The position numbers were made by a program, and so were the translations under genes. This document shows positions 34,442 to 45,880 of a DNA stretch of 64,000 nt, in pieces. Under the pieces are notes generated by a model. It did not search any database, had not been told where the DNA came from, and saw only the letters and a program-made list of their open reading frames with translations. Where the stretch lies: positions 310,001-374,000 of the forward strand of contig NADL03000076.1 of assembly GCA_002205965.3 (NCBI GenBank). Reading direction: 5' to 3'. The stretch is from Kappaphycus alvarezii (lineage: Eukaryota; Rhodophyta; Florideophyceae; Gigartinales; Solieriaceae). Within the stretch, counting starts at the first letter, position 1; every line of letters starts with the position of its first letter.

Positions 34442-37400
34442 TCACCGATTTAGCCTCTTCCCTCTAATGAACTTTCGAGGTCGACGACCTGATGGCGCTT
34501 GTTGCGCTCCCATGTTGAATCCACCCGCTGAGCTCCCTTGATTAGGAGCACCAAACACAGGTTTCCCGAACCCTGCGCCAAACTGCGGTTGGTTCCCTGA
34601 TGGTGTTGCCATGACATTGGAGTCCCCAGGGTTCGCAGACTGTTGGTTTCCCGCCGAGCCAAATCCTCCAAAGCTTGGGCTTGGAATTGCCGCTTGGGCT
34701 GCTCCGAAGGATGGTGGCGTTTGAGCAGGCGGCGCACCAAAACTTGGCTGTGGGACTCCAAAAGGGTTGACCCCGGCTGCGTTCGGCTGAGGCTGTGAGA
34801 AAAAGTTGCCAGACGTCGATCCTGGCTGAGATAAGGATCCAAACGGTTGACCAAGTGGGGCAGGGGAAACTGCTGCCTTCCCAAATGATGGAATCCCACC
34901 GAAAGTTGCTTGTGGGTTTCCAAATGATACTGCTGGCTTTGAAGGAACTGGTGTGAATGTATTCGGTAGAGTGCCGCTGTTGCCCCCATTTCCACTCAGT
35001 TGTTTTGCTGCTGAACCGGACGACTGTCCCGATGAATTCGCACCGAACACAAAAGTGCTAGCACTCGGTTTGGCCCGACAGTCGGCTTGAACTGCGGCCC
35101 TCTGAATGGACCTGCAGGGAAACTTTCGTGCTGGGATTTTGAGAACCAATGCTGGGATTTTGGGAACCGAATGAGAAGCCGGTGCTACTTTGAGGGAAGG
35201 GTTCCGTCTCTCCTTTTAAGTTGCAACGGATCCAAGTGAAGGCAATTGCGCCGCCTGCCCGAAAACGACTGGTTGCTTGACCTCTCCCGCGCTTGCGATA
35301 AAGCAGCGCTCTGACTTCTCGCCTGCCCAAACAGGGACGTTACCGGTTTCTCCGTAGTAGCGGCTTGAATGCATTTCCCTCTGATTTCACCTCTGCGGAG
35401 CTTGACAGTTTCTTGATACCAAATGGATCGGAGAAATTGGGTGCTGAATCTGAGATATTCTGTCCTTTTTCGGTTCCCCACCCAGTGCAGCAGATCCGAA
35501 CACAAACCCAGCTGCGCCCGCCCCAAGACGACGAGGACACTCCAAATATACCGGCAGTTCCTGTCACCTCCGAGGCCTTCGCTGAAGTAGACTGTGGCGC
35601 AACTGCAGGAATAGCAGGGTCCATATTAACTGTGGCAGCATTCGTTAGAGAGAAAATAGAAGAAGCAGGGTTTTGATCCGAAACTGGTGCCCATTGTTCC
35701 GCCTTGGGCTTTGAGACGTTCTCGTTCTGATTTCCTTCACCTGAGAACAGTTTATCCTTTGGAGCAGCAAACAATGAGCCAGCTGTTTTCTCCTTTGTTG
35801 TGGTAAGTGCAGCCTCCGCTGGAGCCTTGAAGGAAAATCCCGTCAATGGGATTGCAGCATCTGCAGATGTCTGCTTCCTGATTGGGGTTCAGCGGTGCCT
35901 GTCTGCGCCCAAAGGAAAAACCCGCTGACGTAGAAGCGTCTAATGCTGCTGTTGTAAACGACAGAGAAAATCCAGACGATGACTTGTTCCCCTGAGGATT
36001 GGTTCCAAACACAAACGGAGTTCCTTTCCCAAATTCTGTTTCTCCTACGCTTATGGGTTCACTAGTACCAGTCTTTTGCTCTGGGATTCGTCGCCATTTC
36101 CAGACGTTGCAGCTTCCTTGCGCCCGTTGCAAGTCCTGGGGTCAAGGCAGAAGATTTGGCTTGTGTTAAGGGGGGCGCAGGATTCAACTGAGAGTCTTTT
36201 GGGGTGCTCTTTGTGGACTCAAGTGGAGAGCTCTTTGATGTTTGGTTCTTGAACAGATCGTACGCCGACAAACCCGTTTTTGGGCTGGTTGTTGGGCTGG
36301 ATGTTGGTTGCCCAAACGACAGGATTGGGTGCTTTGCGCGGCAGTATTCTCGAAAGGCAACCCCTCTGACAATTTACCGCTCTGCTGCTCCATTTTCGTT
36401 GGAGTATTATTGCCAATCACGGAGGACAGGGAGGCCTTTGTCGCTTCATCCTTCTTTGCCTCCGATTCAGGGCCTGCATCTTCACTGGGCGTCAGTCTTC
36501 TCAGATCCCTGACATACGCAATTGCAGTCGAAGAGATGCGACTCGGATCTTTCGAAACTTTGATGGGTTCCAGCTTGTCCGTGCCGTTTTCTTGGTACAC
36601 TGCCCATCGGAGGAGGTGGTGGAGTTTCTCCAAACGAGAACTTGGCGGGCTGAGCTGGATTATCGGTAATGTTACCAAAGCTCACACGCTTCAACGGGTT
36701 TTCCGCACTCCCGCTAGGGATAGCCGCGTTGCTGTCAGTACTTACTGCACCAATCGCCTCATCGGGCGGTGCTTGTACAGACAGCCGTCTCTTCTTCAAG
36801 GTGCAGGAGCAATCGCGTCATCGGGCGGTGTTTGTACAAACAGCCGTTTCTTCTTCAAGATAGGACCGCCATCTACTGTACCTGGATTTCGGATCAAACC
36901 CTTCTTTGTCAACGGGTGAGGATACAAAGGCGTCCTCGTCTGATGTGACTGATGCAGCTTTCCTCTTCCCTGAGATTGGTCCTAATGTCCGTTTTGAAGT
37001 TGTGTTTGCAATTTCACTTCTGGCACCTCGTCTCTTACTTTGCTCAGGAATTTGGCGCGACATCCGAATGCAACAGGTGTGGGTATTTTCCAGGTGACTG
37101 CTCCTTGTCGTCACTACCTGGTTGCCCAGAACCTTCTGTTGACGGCTTCAAAGAGGGCGGGGAGTCATTGCTGATGACGTTTAGCGGTTCTTCGTTAGTT
37201 TCACTTTTCCGTTCTATAAGCGTCTTCATTTCGGATATTGCCGCGCTCGAGAATGCAGACGACTTCGGGCGCTTCCTACCACTACCAAAGGCAGTGTGTG
37301 TCCTCTTCTTCGTACTTGATGGCAGAACCTTTAGGCGGGTTGGAGGCCTCATTGGTGTTGTTGGGTAAACGGATGAACTTCCTTGGTTGTTCTGGGACGA

Positions 37401-40248
37401 CGGGGACGCCCTGGGGACGGCTGAGACGACGTCTTCATCTTGCATACGATCTGTGCCGCTCCCCGCGGCATCCCGGCGGACAGCACTCGCATTAAACGCC
37501 CCTTCCAGGCGAGCTTTTTTGCAACCGATGGGGGTACCGGCATTGGAGAGATATTCCTCTTGGTAGACAATATGGAACGATTCTCCACCCTCACCCTTTT
37601 CAGTTCATGTAATATCCGCATCGATGAGCCCGGCAATCGTTGCGCTGGCAAGGACGTCTCGTTCGAAGACCCGCTCGCCCGCAACTTATCTGCCATGTGC
37701 TTATTCTCTGGTGCAAGATCAGAATTTCTCAAGTTCACAAATATACCGGCAGAGGCTGTTGACACTGCTCTTCTAGGTCCAAATGAAGAGAGCGTTCCAA
37801 CTCTGTCAGCTGAAGCTGAGCCGGCAACATTCAAGGAAGATCGGTGGGAGCCTCGGCGGGTCTGCTCATGGACAAGAACCCCGCAGATGCTGGTAGTGGT
37901 GATGGTGTAACATCACGCCCCTCTCCAGTTTCGGGATCCTGATCGATTTCTTGCTCTCCCTGTTCGGCCATATTTTGTGCCTCGTCCGTTCCTGGGACCG
38001 AATCCGGCCCGTACCTATTAAATGATCTCAAAATTTCGCGGGTGTTGCGAAGCCTTGCTCATCCCTTGGCAGCCCACCTTGTCCGTTATTAGACTTCCAG
38101 TGGGTTTTTTTTTCTAACGACCCAGGGATATTAAAATCTCCATGTGGCCCCGGCTGAGCTCCGCCGGAGTACCTGTGCGGCAGCTGGGGTGTAACGGGTG
38201 CAGCACTATTTGCTTTCAGTCCGATCGTGTTAAGATGACCTGGACCACCAACGGCTCCGGAAAACGCCCCTCTAAACGGATTTTCGCTGCCCTTTCCGTT
38301 GGTCGGTTGTCATCACCAACGGTATTCAAATTAAAAACAAACCCCTTGTCCTGTCCCCTTCACGTTTACCTTCAGGCTCCACTGCCCCTGACACTTGACC
38401 CATCCCACCATGTCGCCATCGTGCAGCTCTGCCGTTTGCTTCGCAGTGGGGACATTTCTTTCAGACGCATTGTCGGCCTCGGCATCCCTTTATCCTTCCC
38501 GCGTGTTGGCTGACCTCGTTTGCAGAGGTGATCTCCTCTGCTCACCAGCCACCAGTTTCCCTTGGTTGTCCGACGCCTTCCGATCCGATCCAACAGGACC
38601 AGGTTTCACCTCATCGCTGTCCTCCCCTTGCTCTCCAACGGGAACCTGCTCTTGTTCCCGACAGGCAAAGTCGCAATTTGACGCGCAGGGGTGACGTCCG
38701 CATTGCCACGCAAGATTGGCGCTTCTGTCGTGCTCGGCAGTGCATGCGGGACTTGCGGTGGACGTCCGAATCCAGGGCCTTTGCCACAACTGGGCCTTTC
38801 GCAGATGTCGCTGCACTATCTGCAACGGTACCGTCACGACAGCGTCCACTGCCGTCTTTCTCAACCGCAGACGCAGGCGTGCCCTTGGAAACAAGTAAGG
38901 CGGCGGCGCCGTATCTGTGTTTGCAACTACATTGTCGGACAATGTCCTCAAACAAGCATCATACTCTGCCGGGCTTAAACTCGGCTACCACCAGCCAGTT
39001 CACGAAAGATCTTTGGCATATCCATTCCCTGGCGCCCACCGCCGCGAGCATCCACACTCTCCGCTGGATTTCCGGCCCTATTTCCATCTTCGCTGACTGT
39101 GGCGCAGCTCTAAATGCAGCGCTACCCAACCCCCCTGACGGGCGCACATTTGACGTGGGCACAAATGCTGGACTTTGCGGCATATCACCCGACACGCCAA
39201 TGCCGGTAGTGGACATGGTAGGGAGGCCGTTATAGAGGCGAAAGGAGCAGTACTCATGCCCTTGGTGGGGATCTCCAGACGCATGGGGCCATGATCGACA
39301 GATGACTTGCCCACGGCTCCAGTCTTCCGTACGCAGACATGGTAGCAGACTGTTTGGCCTTTCCCTCTGTCGACTTTGCAACGACACCCTCCCCACACGA
39401 CACCCGGGTGCCATCTTTCCAGCGCCACCTACAGTAGTTGTCGTAAGGCCACCAGCCTTTTCCTTTCCGTCAACAACATCCCCCAAGACGACTGTCCGCT
39501 CCAATCCTCCCTCCATTCGCATTAACAGCACGTGACGGGGTTCTCGGACACCGTCAGAATCGACGATCATTGTATCCTCATTCAAAGGTTTCTTCTCAGC
39601 AACTTATCCATCAACCTCGCCAAAACATCCTCACGGGCGCCCACAGTGGACACACCAAGACGTTGACAATGAGCCTTCAAAGTATGCAAATCAGCGTCCT
39701 GCAGGCGGCCAACATCCACCAATTCAGGGCGTGCAGCAATTGCACTATTGGTACCTGCGCTGGGTGCCGGACGATGTGGACCAGCAAAGCGCAGGAGCGA
39801 AGCGTCATGCGACTTGCGGTCAGTGGGAAGGGGCTAGGGGAGGGTTCCGGGTGCGGAGGGAGGTCTCGACGCCGGTAGGCTCGACGGGCGGGAGTGAGGC
39901 CGAGGGACGGGGATTTGGACCGGCGCGCAGGGAGTAGTGACTGCTCGGGGTGTCTTCATGGCGGGGTGCGGAGTGCGGGGGGGTGGGAGAGGGGCCGAGG
40001 GGTGATGCGGCCGGAGGGGGAGGTGGTGGGGGGGATTGGACGGCGGGGGTGGGTGTTGGTTTGGGGGCTCGGGGGGGACGTGGAGGGACGAGGGGAGACT
40101 TGGATCTCTTCTTCGTAGGATGAGCCTTCTGTGTGGTGTTGGCTCGGACTGGAGAGGTTGTCGGGGGTGGTTGAGGTTGGGCCGGGGTGGACTCACGTCG
40201 GGAGGTGAAAAATGCCCGAAAGGCACTTGATAATCTTCGTTGGGCCAT
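34442..40248 (-). CDS. Large FG-repeat nucleoporin (Nup1/Nup136/Nup153-like candidate)
   Basis: One long minus-strand coding stretch, about 1,930 residues. Start at 40248: MAQRRLSSAFRAFFTSRRES, an amphipathic helix resembling the membrane-binding start of yeast Nup1 (FSSTLKSFFT). At 39600-39722 is a SAP-like helix-extended-helix. A long disordered Ser/Pro-rich middle follows, including two near copies of LKK.RL.VQ.PPD.AI at 36770-36860. From about 36.3 kb comes a field of FG motifs (FSFG, FGAPPAQ, PSFGGFGSAG, FGKPVFGAP). It ends at 34442 in a basic tail, PSGRRPRKFIRGKRLN, like an importin-binding end. Many frame changes occur; the pieces keep the same low-complexity style, so some may be assembly indels. 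It could be two adjacent genes. It acts at the nuclear basket if the family call holds. Confidence 0.6.
39600..39722 (-). other. SAP-like domain inside the nucleoporin candidate
   Basis: The minus strand encodes ELVDVGRLQDADLHTLKAHC then QRLGVSTVGAREDVLARLMD. This matches the SAP motif (V..L...L...C...G.ST.G.R..L..RL), a DNA-binding helix pair. It is open but falls between longer frames; a one-base change near 39598 connects it to AEKKPLNEDTMIVDSDG. Confidence 0.65.
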
Positions 40249-41670
40249 GACGTGGAGGGGTATGGAGGAAGATGAAGGGAGGGGTTGGGGTTGGAGTGGG
40301 TTGAAGGAAAGTGGAGGGGGGAAGATGAATGGAAAATTGTAGGGTGATTGCGGATGGGATGATGGAAGGAAGAGTGTGTGGTGGTGTTTCGATTCGCGTC
40401 CCTGCAGGAACAACTGTCGAGGAAGTGAAAGGGAGAGCTGATGACCAAAAGAGATGGTGATTAGGGGCAGTGACAAAAGTGGACGAGAACGACAAGATAG
40501 GGGCCGATGTTGAACCCTCAGTTGTAACCGCACCCGGATGACGATCCGGGGTGTCGATTTATAACAAGACTTGCCTCTAGTTGTAGTCGCCGTCAAACAG
40601 CGCAATCAGAGCACGCCAGAACTGTAGAAATTTTCAAATAATTTGGCGCCTTTTTCATTCCCCCTAGATTGCGTCCGTCCCTCAGTGGTAGTACTGTACT
40701 ATTGCTTTTTTCCCTCTTAAATCTGCTATACTACGGTATGTACAGTACTGTACACTAACCAACTGTTTGTCCGCCCCCCAATGACCAGTTCATTGTTCGG
40801 AGGATACAAGTGGATCAAGATGATCAACTCACCTGTTGAACAGCTCTTCTTCCAAACCAAAATTCTGTAAGCCCCCTTGATCCCTTGGCCATCATCAATA
40901 CTGGACCAAATACAGTATACTGCGATATTGCTTCGTCCTGCTCTTTTAGCAACCCAATATTTTCAATGAATCAAGCCGTTTGGGGACAGGAGACAGCTCC
41001 GCTAAAGATGTTCTCCTGTCGACAACGCCGCAACAAGAAATTTTGTCGACAACCGACAAGGGAAACAACAACATCACTCTTGTACAACGGAATCCGTGAG
41101 TCACTTGTCAAAGGCCTCAACTAGGCGAATCACCAAATATGACAGGATACCGTACTAGAGCACGCATACTGCATTGTACAGTACAGGCGGTACCGTACCA
41201 TGCCCCATGCCAGTGTCTACCGTGAACAAAAGGAGTACTGTACAGTACAGTAGCTGTTCCTCGTGAAAGGCCTTTCACATGTAGTGTACAGCATCAGCAG
41301 CCAAGTTTGTCTCGAGTTGCGATTACTGTCTTTTTTCTTACTGTAAGTACCGTAGTACCGTACCCGCTTAATGCAACAAATTGCCAGATGTCGTTCATAT
41401 CAGGATACTGTACAGTATATGCCGTACAGTACCCTACAGAGGTTACAGTAATGGGGAAATTTAAATTTAAATGAGGTTGTTTACTTAATTTTCCTGATGA
41501 AAGCAATCGCAGACGGGCCCTAATTTGGGTAGCCACTTACAGTACATACCCTCACAACTGAGGCTAATGGGGTTCAAGGAGTGGTTTACTCGAATGTAAA
41601 AAAAATGTACAGTGCAGTGCACTGTATTGCATTGTACTCATTAACCTTTAATCCCTACCCACAGCCTCTC
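40249..41670. promoter_or_regulatory. Intergenic region upstream of the nucleoporin, rich in TACTGTACAGTA words
   Basis: No gene above noise. Between 40685 and 41640 there are at least ten palindromic or near-palindromic copies of GTACTGTAC / TACAGTAC (for example about 40687, 40741, 41178, 41235, 41405, 41425, 41610). Promoter function for the divergent nucleoporin is possible but not shown; similar words elsewhere in the window (28803, 29985, 63520) suggest a genome-wide motif. Confidence 0.5.
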
Positions 41671-41672
41671 TA

Positions 41673-42084
41673 GTGTCTATTGTACCGTTGTCCTCATATG
41701 AGGACAACTTTTACCCCTTTTTTTCAATACAATTTTTTTTTACCTCAGCGCATTTCTTGTCCCTCCGCATTAGTTCATGAGTGTAGATGACCGATCAAAA
41801 CAAACTTTTCAAGATTCTTGACCTCGGTGAAGGCTAGAGCAATTTTCCCTCACCAGCTTCCGCTCTTCGCAACAAGTTGTGAAAACGGCTTCATTTTGGA
41901 AGGAAATATAGTTTGTATTATCGTGGGGGTTTTAGAAACGAGGGGCATGTACAGTAATTCTTACTGTAACTTAACAAAAGAAACCTTTTTTGCAGTAAAA
42001 ATTTCAGGCTTCCAAAACATTTACTCTTCCAAAATGTAACGGAAACGGTCCTCATATGAGGACAGAGCATGGTCGTATAGACAC
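41673..42084. mobile_element. Tc1/mariner-type MITE (unit A)
   Basis: 412 bp between TA dinucleotides (41671-41672 and 42085-42086). Both ends begin GTGTCTAT inwards, and both contain the perfect 16-bp palindrome GTCCTCATATGAGGAC (41689-41704 and 42048-42063). A short frame inside (41818-42039) is not convincing. It is non-coding and presumably moved by a related transposase. Confidence 0.7.
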
Positions 42085-42086
42085 TA

Positions 42087-44031
42087 GTGTCTATTGGACA
42101 AGTGTCATCAATTGATTACATATGTAATCAATTGACGCCTTTTCTTCGCTTTCCATTTTCCTTCACGTCTCTGCTAGCTGCGCAAGGTTGCCGTTCAGAG
42201 CTTTCGCACGTTCACTGCCTCGAGAAACCAATTTACTTCTGCGCAAGATAGGTTGTAGCGGATGCGCCTGACTTTATTTGTGGTGTTATACAATAGCTGA
42301 AAATCAAAAAATCAGAGGCACCATGCATCATTTTTTAAAAAATTTCAACAGTTAGGTCGTTTTTTCTTTCCCCTTGAGCATCACGTGGGCATTGTTTTCG
42401 TCTGTGCTGGGTGGTTAGAGTTGGGAGTATCGACGTCAGGAGGATCTGAGCCAGTTGTCCACGCTATACGGTGACTTTAAGAGGAGCATGGTGAATCGGC
42501 GGAGTATGCACTGTTAACCGATGACCTTCAAAATGCTTTTAACTTGGTCAGCCGCAGTGCGATTTGACGGAGGTCGAACAGAGATTCCCGGAGCTCTTCC
42601 CTTGGGTCATTACACGTACGCGGTAAACCGGGGTCATCTATGTGTGGGGATGATATGCTACGGAGCGTGGTTGGCGTGCAGCACGGGGATCCGCTGGGTC
42701 CACTTTAATTCTCCCTTGTGCTGCAAGAAGTGACGCGGGAACTCAAAATCCCCCTGGAAAATGAGGGCGACCACAGGCGGGCCTTCCCTACTCCTGTATC
42801 TGTGGTACTTGACGATGGGTATATACTGTAGTTGGCACCCATGAAGCCATTCGAACGGCACTACAGTCCTCTCCTCCCCGGAGGTACGCAGTTTGGGTGT
42901 AGACCTCCGCATCGATAAGTGTGCCGGCTGGTGGCCAACCATCCCGACCCTACCTGGTCAGCAGTCCCTCCCATATGAGCTTCGGCAGAACTATGACGAC
43001 GGACAAAAGTGCTCCGCGCTCCCATCGGGTCGGACCTAATCATGGAGCGCGAGTTCACAACGCACGTCACTTCGTTACAGCCTCTCCTCAAATCCCTCTT
43101 AACCCTGGAGGATACTCATGTAGCTCTCCACCTACTGCGGACCTGCTTTGGTGTAGTCGGATCAAACTACCTCTTACGTGTAGTTCTCCCTAATTCCACT
43201 CTCAAGGGAGCTGCGGAATTCGACACCGCTGTTGAAGACAGGCTGCGGCGGATGGTGGGCGGGGTTCTGGACGCCGACACTTTTCGGGAATTACAACTTC
43301 CTATTGCGCCCTTTGAGCCCCGCAAGCCAACATTTGGCATCGGGCTCCGCTCCGCTAAGCTGACTGCGGCGGCTGCCTTCCTTTCCCCGTGTCCCCCACA
43401 TGTGCCCTGTGCTCTACCCTTCTCCCTGTGCTACCGAACACTGCTCTCCAATCTTACACATCCGCAGTTCGGGCTCATGACCAGTGGAAGAGCAAGTGGC
43501 ACCCGAGAAGGTTGTCCAGTTCACGGCTATAGACTCAAGGCAGCGGTTTGGGCAAGGGCAACTCGCTCGCCGAGTTGAGTAAAAGGCCTTTGACGCCATG
43601 CCAAAGGGGGATGAGAGGACCGCGGCATTCGGAGCCTCGTTGTCAGCGGATGGTTGCAAGGACTGGCTTTCATGACAACCGGCTCTAGGCCTGGGCACCT
43701 ACATCTGGGACCGCAATTTATAAGACGTGGTTGCAGTTTCAGGGCATCACTGCTTCCTCCCGCTTCAAAATACCACAAGGGGAAATGCCTATGGCACGAC
43801 TCGCAAGAACGGCTGTTTGTCGCAGACCTCTCCCAAGCCACCCGGCATCCTGTCCTCGAGCCTCCGGCGTCGGTGAGAGCAATTCCGTATAGCGCCTGGT
43901 AGCAAGACTTTTTTTGAGCGTCGAAGGCATCCGCAGCGGGGACTGGCGTGGCGGACGAATAGACAGGCTGATTCGCAGAGATATGTAAAAGTAACTACAG
44001 TATTATTTTTTTTGCCTTGTCCAATAGACAC
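42087..44031. mobile_element. Tc1/mariner-type unit B carrying a LINE fragment
   Basis: 1945 bp between TA dinucleotides (42085-42086 and 44032-44033), with perfect 16-bp inverted ends GTGTCTATTGGACAAG (42087-42102 and, inverted, 44016-44031). Just inside the left end is a perfect 28-bp palindrome (42107-42134, centre CATATG). The body is mostly a LINE pol piece. No transposase is present, so it is non-autonomous or was interrupted by the LINE. Confidence 0.7.
42517..43910 (+). pseudogene. LINE (non-LTR) pol fragment: RT to C-terminal region
   Basis: Plus-strand frames give DDLQNAFNLVSRSA, VVGVQHGDPLGPL, ELKIPLENEGDHRRAFPTPV, then VVLDDGY in the place of the catalytic YxDD block, then LRAPIGSDLIMEREF, LHLLRTCFGVVGSNYLLRVV and FGIGLRSAKLTAAAAFLSP. 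This is the order of a non-LTR RT. A later part (43570-43910) resembles the C-terminal region at 62.1-63.1 kb. Several frame changes; dead as read. It is enclosed by unit B and lacks its 5' end. Confidence 0.85.
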
Positions 44032-44038
44032 TACAGTA

Positions 44039-45303
44039 GTGTCAATACATTAGCCATAAAATTTGAAAAAATAGTCTACTTAAACCGGAGTCCCAGGCTT
44101 CAACAACCTCCAAAAGTGATATAGAGAAGTTCAATTCACCATCATGCCATTTGGTAAAATAATTTAGCCAACTATGTAGGCCAAAGAAAAATCTTAGAAT
44201 AACAGCAAGAGGGAGTGGCACTGAGTGAGATGGTCCGCCACCTTTAAAGATTGCGGAAAGCGATCCAAATCTTCTTGAAATTTTCCACAGATACAATAAC
44301 AAGCACCAGAGTTATAGACCGTCAAAACTTTCACCTCAAGATAGGAGACCGATCATCCGTGAAGCCTCCAAAGGTGAAACAAGCGCCAGCGGAATTCAAA
44401 AATCACTCAATTTACCGATTACTGTGTTAGCTAGTAGTTAGTCGACTCATTTAGGGCACACATGTAGTACGATTGTGTTGGTGGGCTCGTCGGTTTCCGC
44501 CGCTTGGCCCCGACGAACTTTTACCCATTACTTATACCGGGGCACATCTGCCCCAGAGTAAAGAGGTAACCGAAGGAACATCAATTGCATTTTATCACGA
44601 CATCGAACCACTGTTTTTTGAGTTGCAGTTGCCCCTTCGTGTCCCAACCAGTCTTTGTCTACAACAATTACAGTGAGAAAAACTCAGTCGATCCTCTCAG
44701 TAGAGCCAAATTTGTACTATAGGAAGGCTAAGAAAATTTTCCCTCACACAGACGCACAAGAAAACTTGTGTACAGTGGGCCCGAGCCTGGGCATCTTGGA
44801 CTATGTCAAACTGGGACCGCTTTTTGTTTTCTGATGAGAAAAAATTAACCTTGACGGTCTTGATAATCTAGTATTATTGGCACGGTCTGCGGAAAGAAGA
44901 AAGGATGTTTTCGAGTCGCCAGATGGGGAGTGGGTTGAGGATGATTTAAGCCGCATCTTTAGAGAAAGAAAATCAGATATCGCCTTCCTAAGTGGGAAAC
45001 AGAACGTTTTTGCTTACGCACACATTTTCCAGGAATTTTTGTTACCATTCGAAGCCGAGTATCATCCAAAATGGTGGTATTTCAGAAGAATAATGGAGCA
45101 ATTCACACAGCGAATGTTACAAAACAATGGTTGGTTTCAAAAAATATAAGTGTAATGGGATAGAATTCCCGTAGTCTGGATCTAAACCTAATTTAGAATG
45201 CTTGTCAAATACTTGCGCGCGTTTTTGACAGAAAATTTCGGCAGTTTAACAGTTTTGTGGAATTTAAAGCGTTAAATGCTCAATAGTGTCCGCAAATTGA
45301 CAC
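44039..45303 (+). mobile_element. Tc1/mariner element with dead transposase (unit C)
   Basis: About 1.27 kb. The left end is GTGTCAATACATTAGC after TA (44037-44038) and the right end, inverted, is GTGTCAATTTGCGGAC. Alternative outer ends are CAG after TA at 44032 and CTG before TA at 45314. Length and terminal GTGTC fit Tc1/mariner. It starts within a few bases of unit B, so A, B and C are placed head to tail. Confidence 0.75.
44316..45285 (+). pseudogene. Tc1/mariner transposase, inactivated
   Basis: N-terminal helix-turn-helix: RRPIIREASKGETSASGIQK then SLNLPITV. DDE core: RAWASWTMSNWDRFLFSDEK (first Asp near 44833), a middle block with GKQNVFAYAHIFQEFLLPF, then NNGAIHTANVTKQWL where the family has DN (Asn codon at 45089-45091 replaces the second Asp), and SRSLDLNLI followed by a stop at 45194-45196 where the catalytic Glu is expected (a TAG for GAG). 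Frame changes separate the blocks. Clearly non-functional. Confidence 0.87.
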
Positions 45304-45315
45304 TTCGCTTCTGTA

Positions 45316-45880
45316 CACTTGGATTAGAAGCGTGCATGAGCGTTTTTTGATGTTATTGAGCGCAACAGCGCAAAATTTGATTACTTGGTTAGCTCTTTAT
45401 CTTGTCATAGATGAGATTACCATTCTGCTTATAGTTATTTAGGGTACCGAAATACCTTTTTCTGCTTTTCAGAGCAACGACTTGATGAATGCTGTTGAAT
45501 TTCTGCATTACTGTTTAATTTTCAGGAAATTATGATTGCTAAAATTTTTTTAAAAATAGCCAATCAGTGCTGTGGAAACTCTAAATTTTGGTGCCCCTCT
45601 TTTGTTCTTTCTGGTACTGTAAAATTGTGGTCCTCCTATAAGAGCGTAGTTTAGGGCTAATTTTTTTAAGCGAAAATTTGTATTGGTTTCCTTCAAGACA
45701 CAAGAATATCTCGTCCACAGTACTGCAAACTAACATCTAATGCCTATCATGAACCCTTAAAAACCCCCTTAAAAATAGCAATAAAGGCAACACAAAATAT
45801 GCAAAACCCCTAGGGTGACATGGTTGGAGAGGAATAGACATGCCGAACAACTTGCCTCATCTCGTTGCGTGGCGTATGCT
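45316..45880. other. No gene seen
   Basis: AT-rich, short frames only, no repeat recognised. Confidence 0.45.

Noticed and set aside
36242-36919. A 225-residue plus-strand ORF over the nucleoporin
   Set aside because: Antisense of a Ser/Pro-rich coding stretch; no family features.
38528-39235. A 235-residue plus-strand ORF
   Set aside because: The opposite strand continues the nucleoporin style and the SAP segment; the plus frame shows no motif.
39894-40230. Gly/Trp-rich plus-strand ORFs
   Set aside because: Complement of a proline-rich coding stretch downstream of the nucleoporin start.
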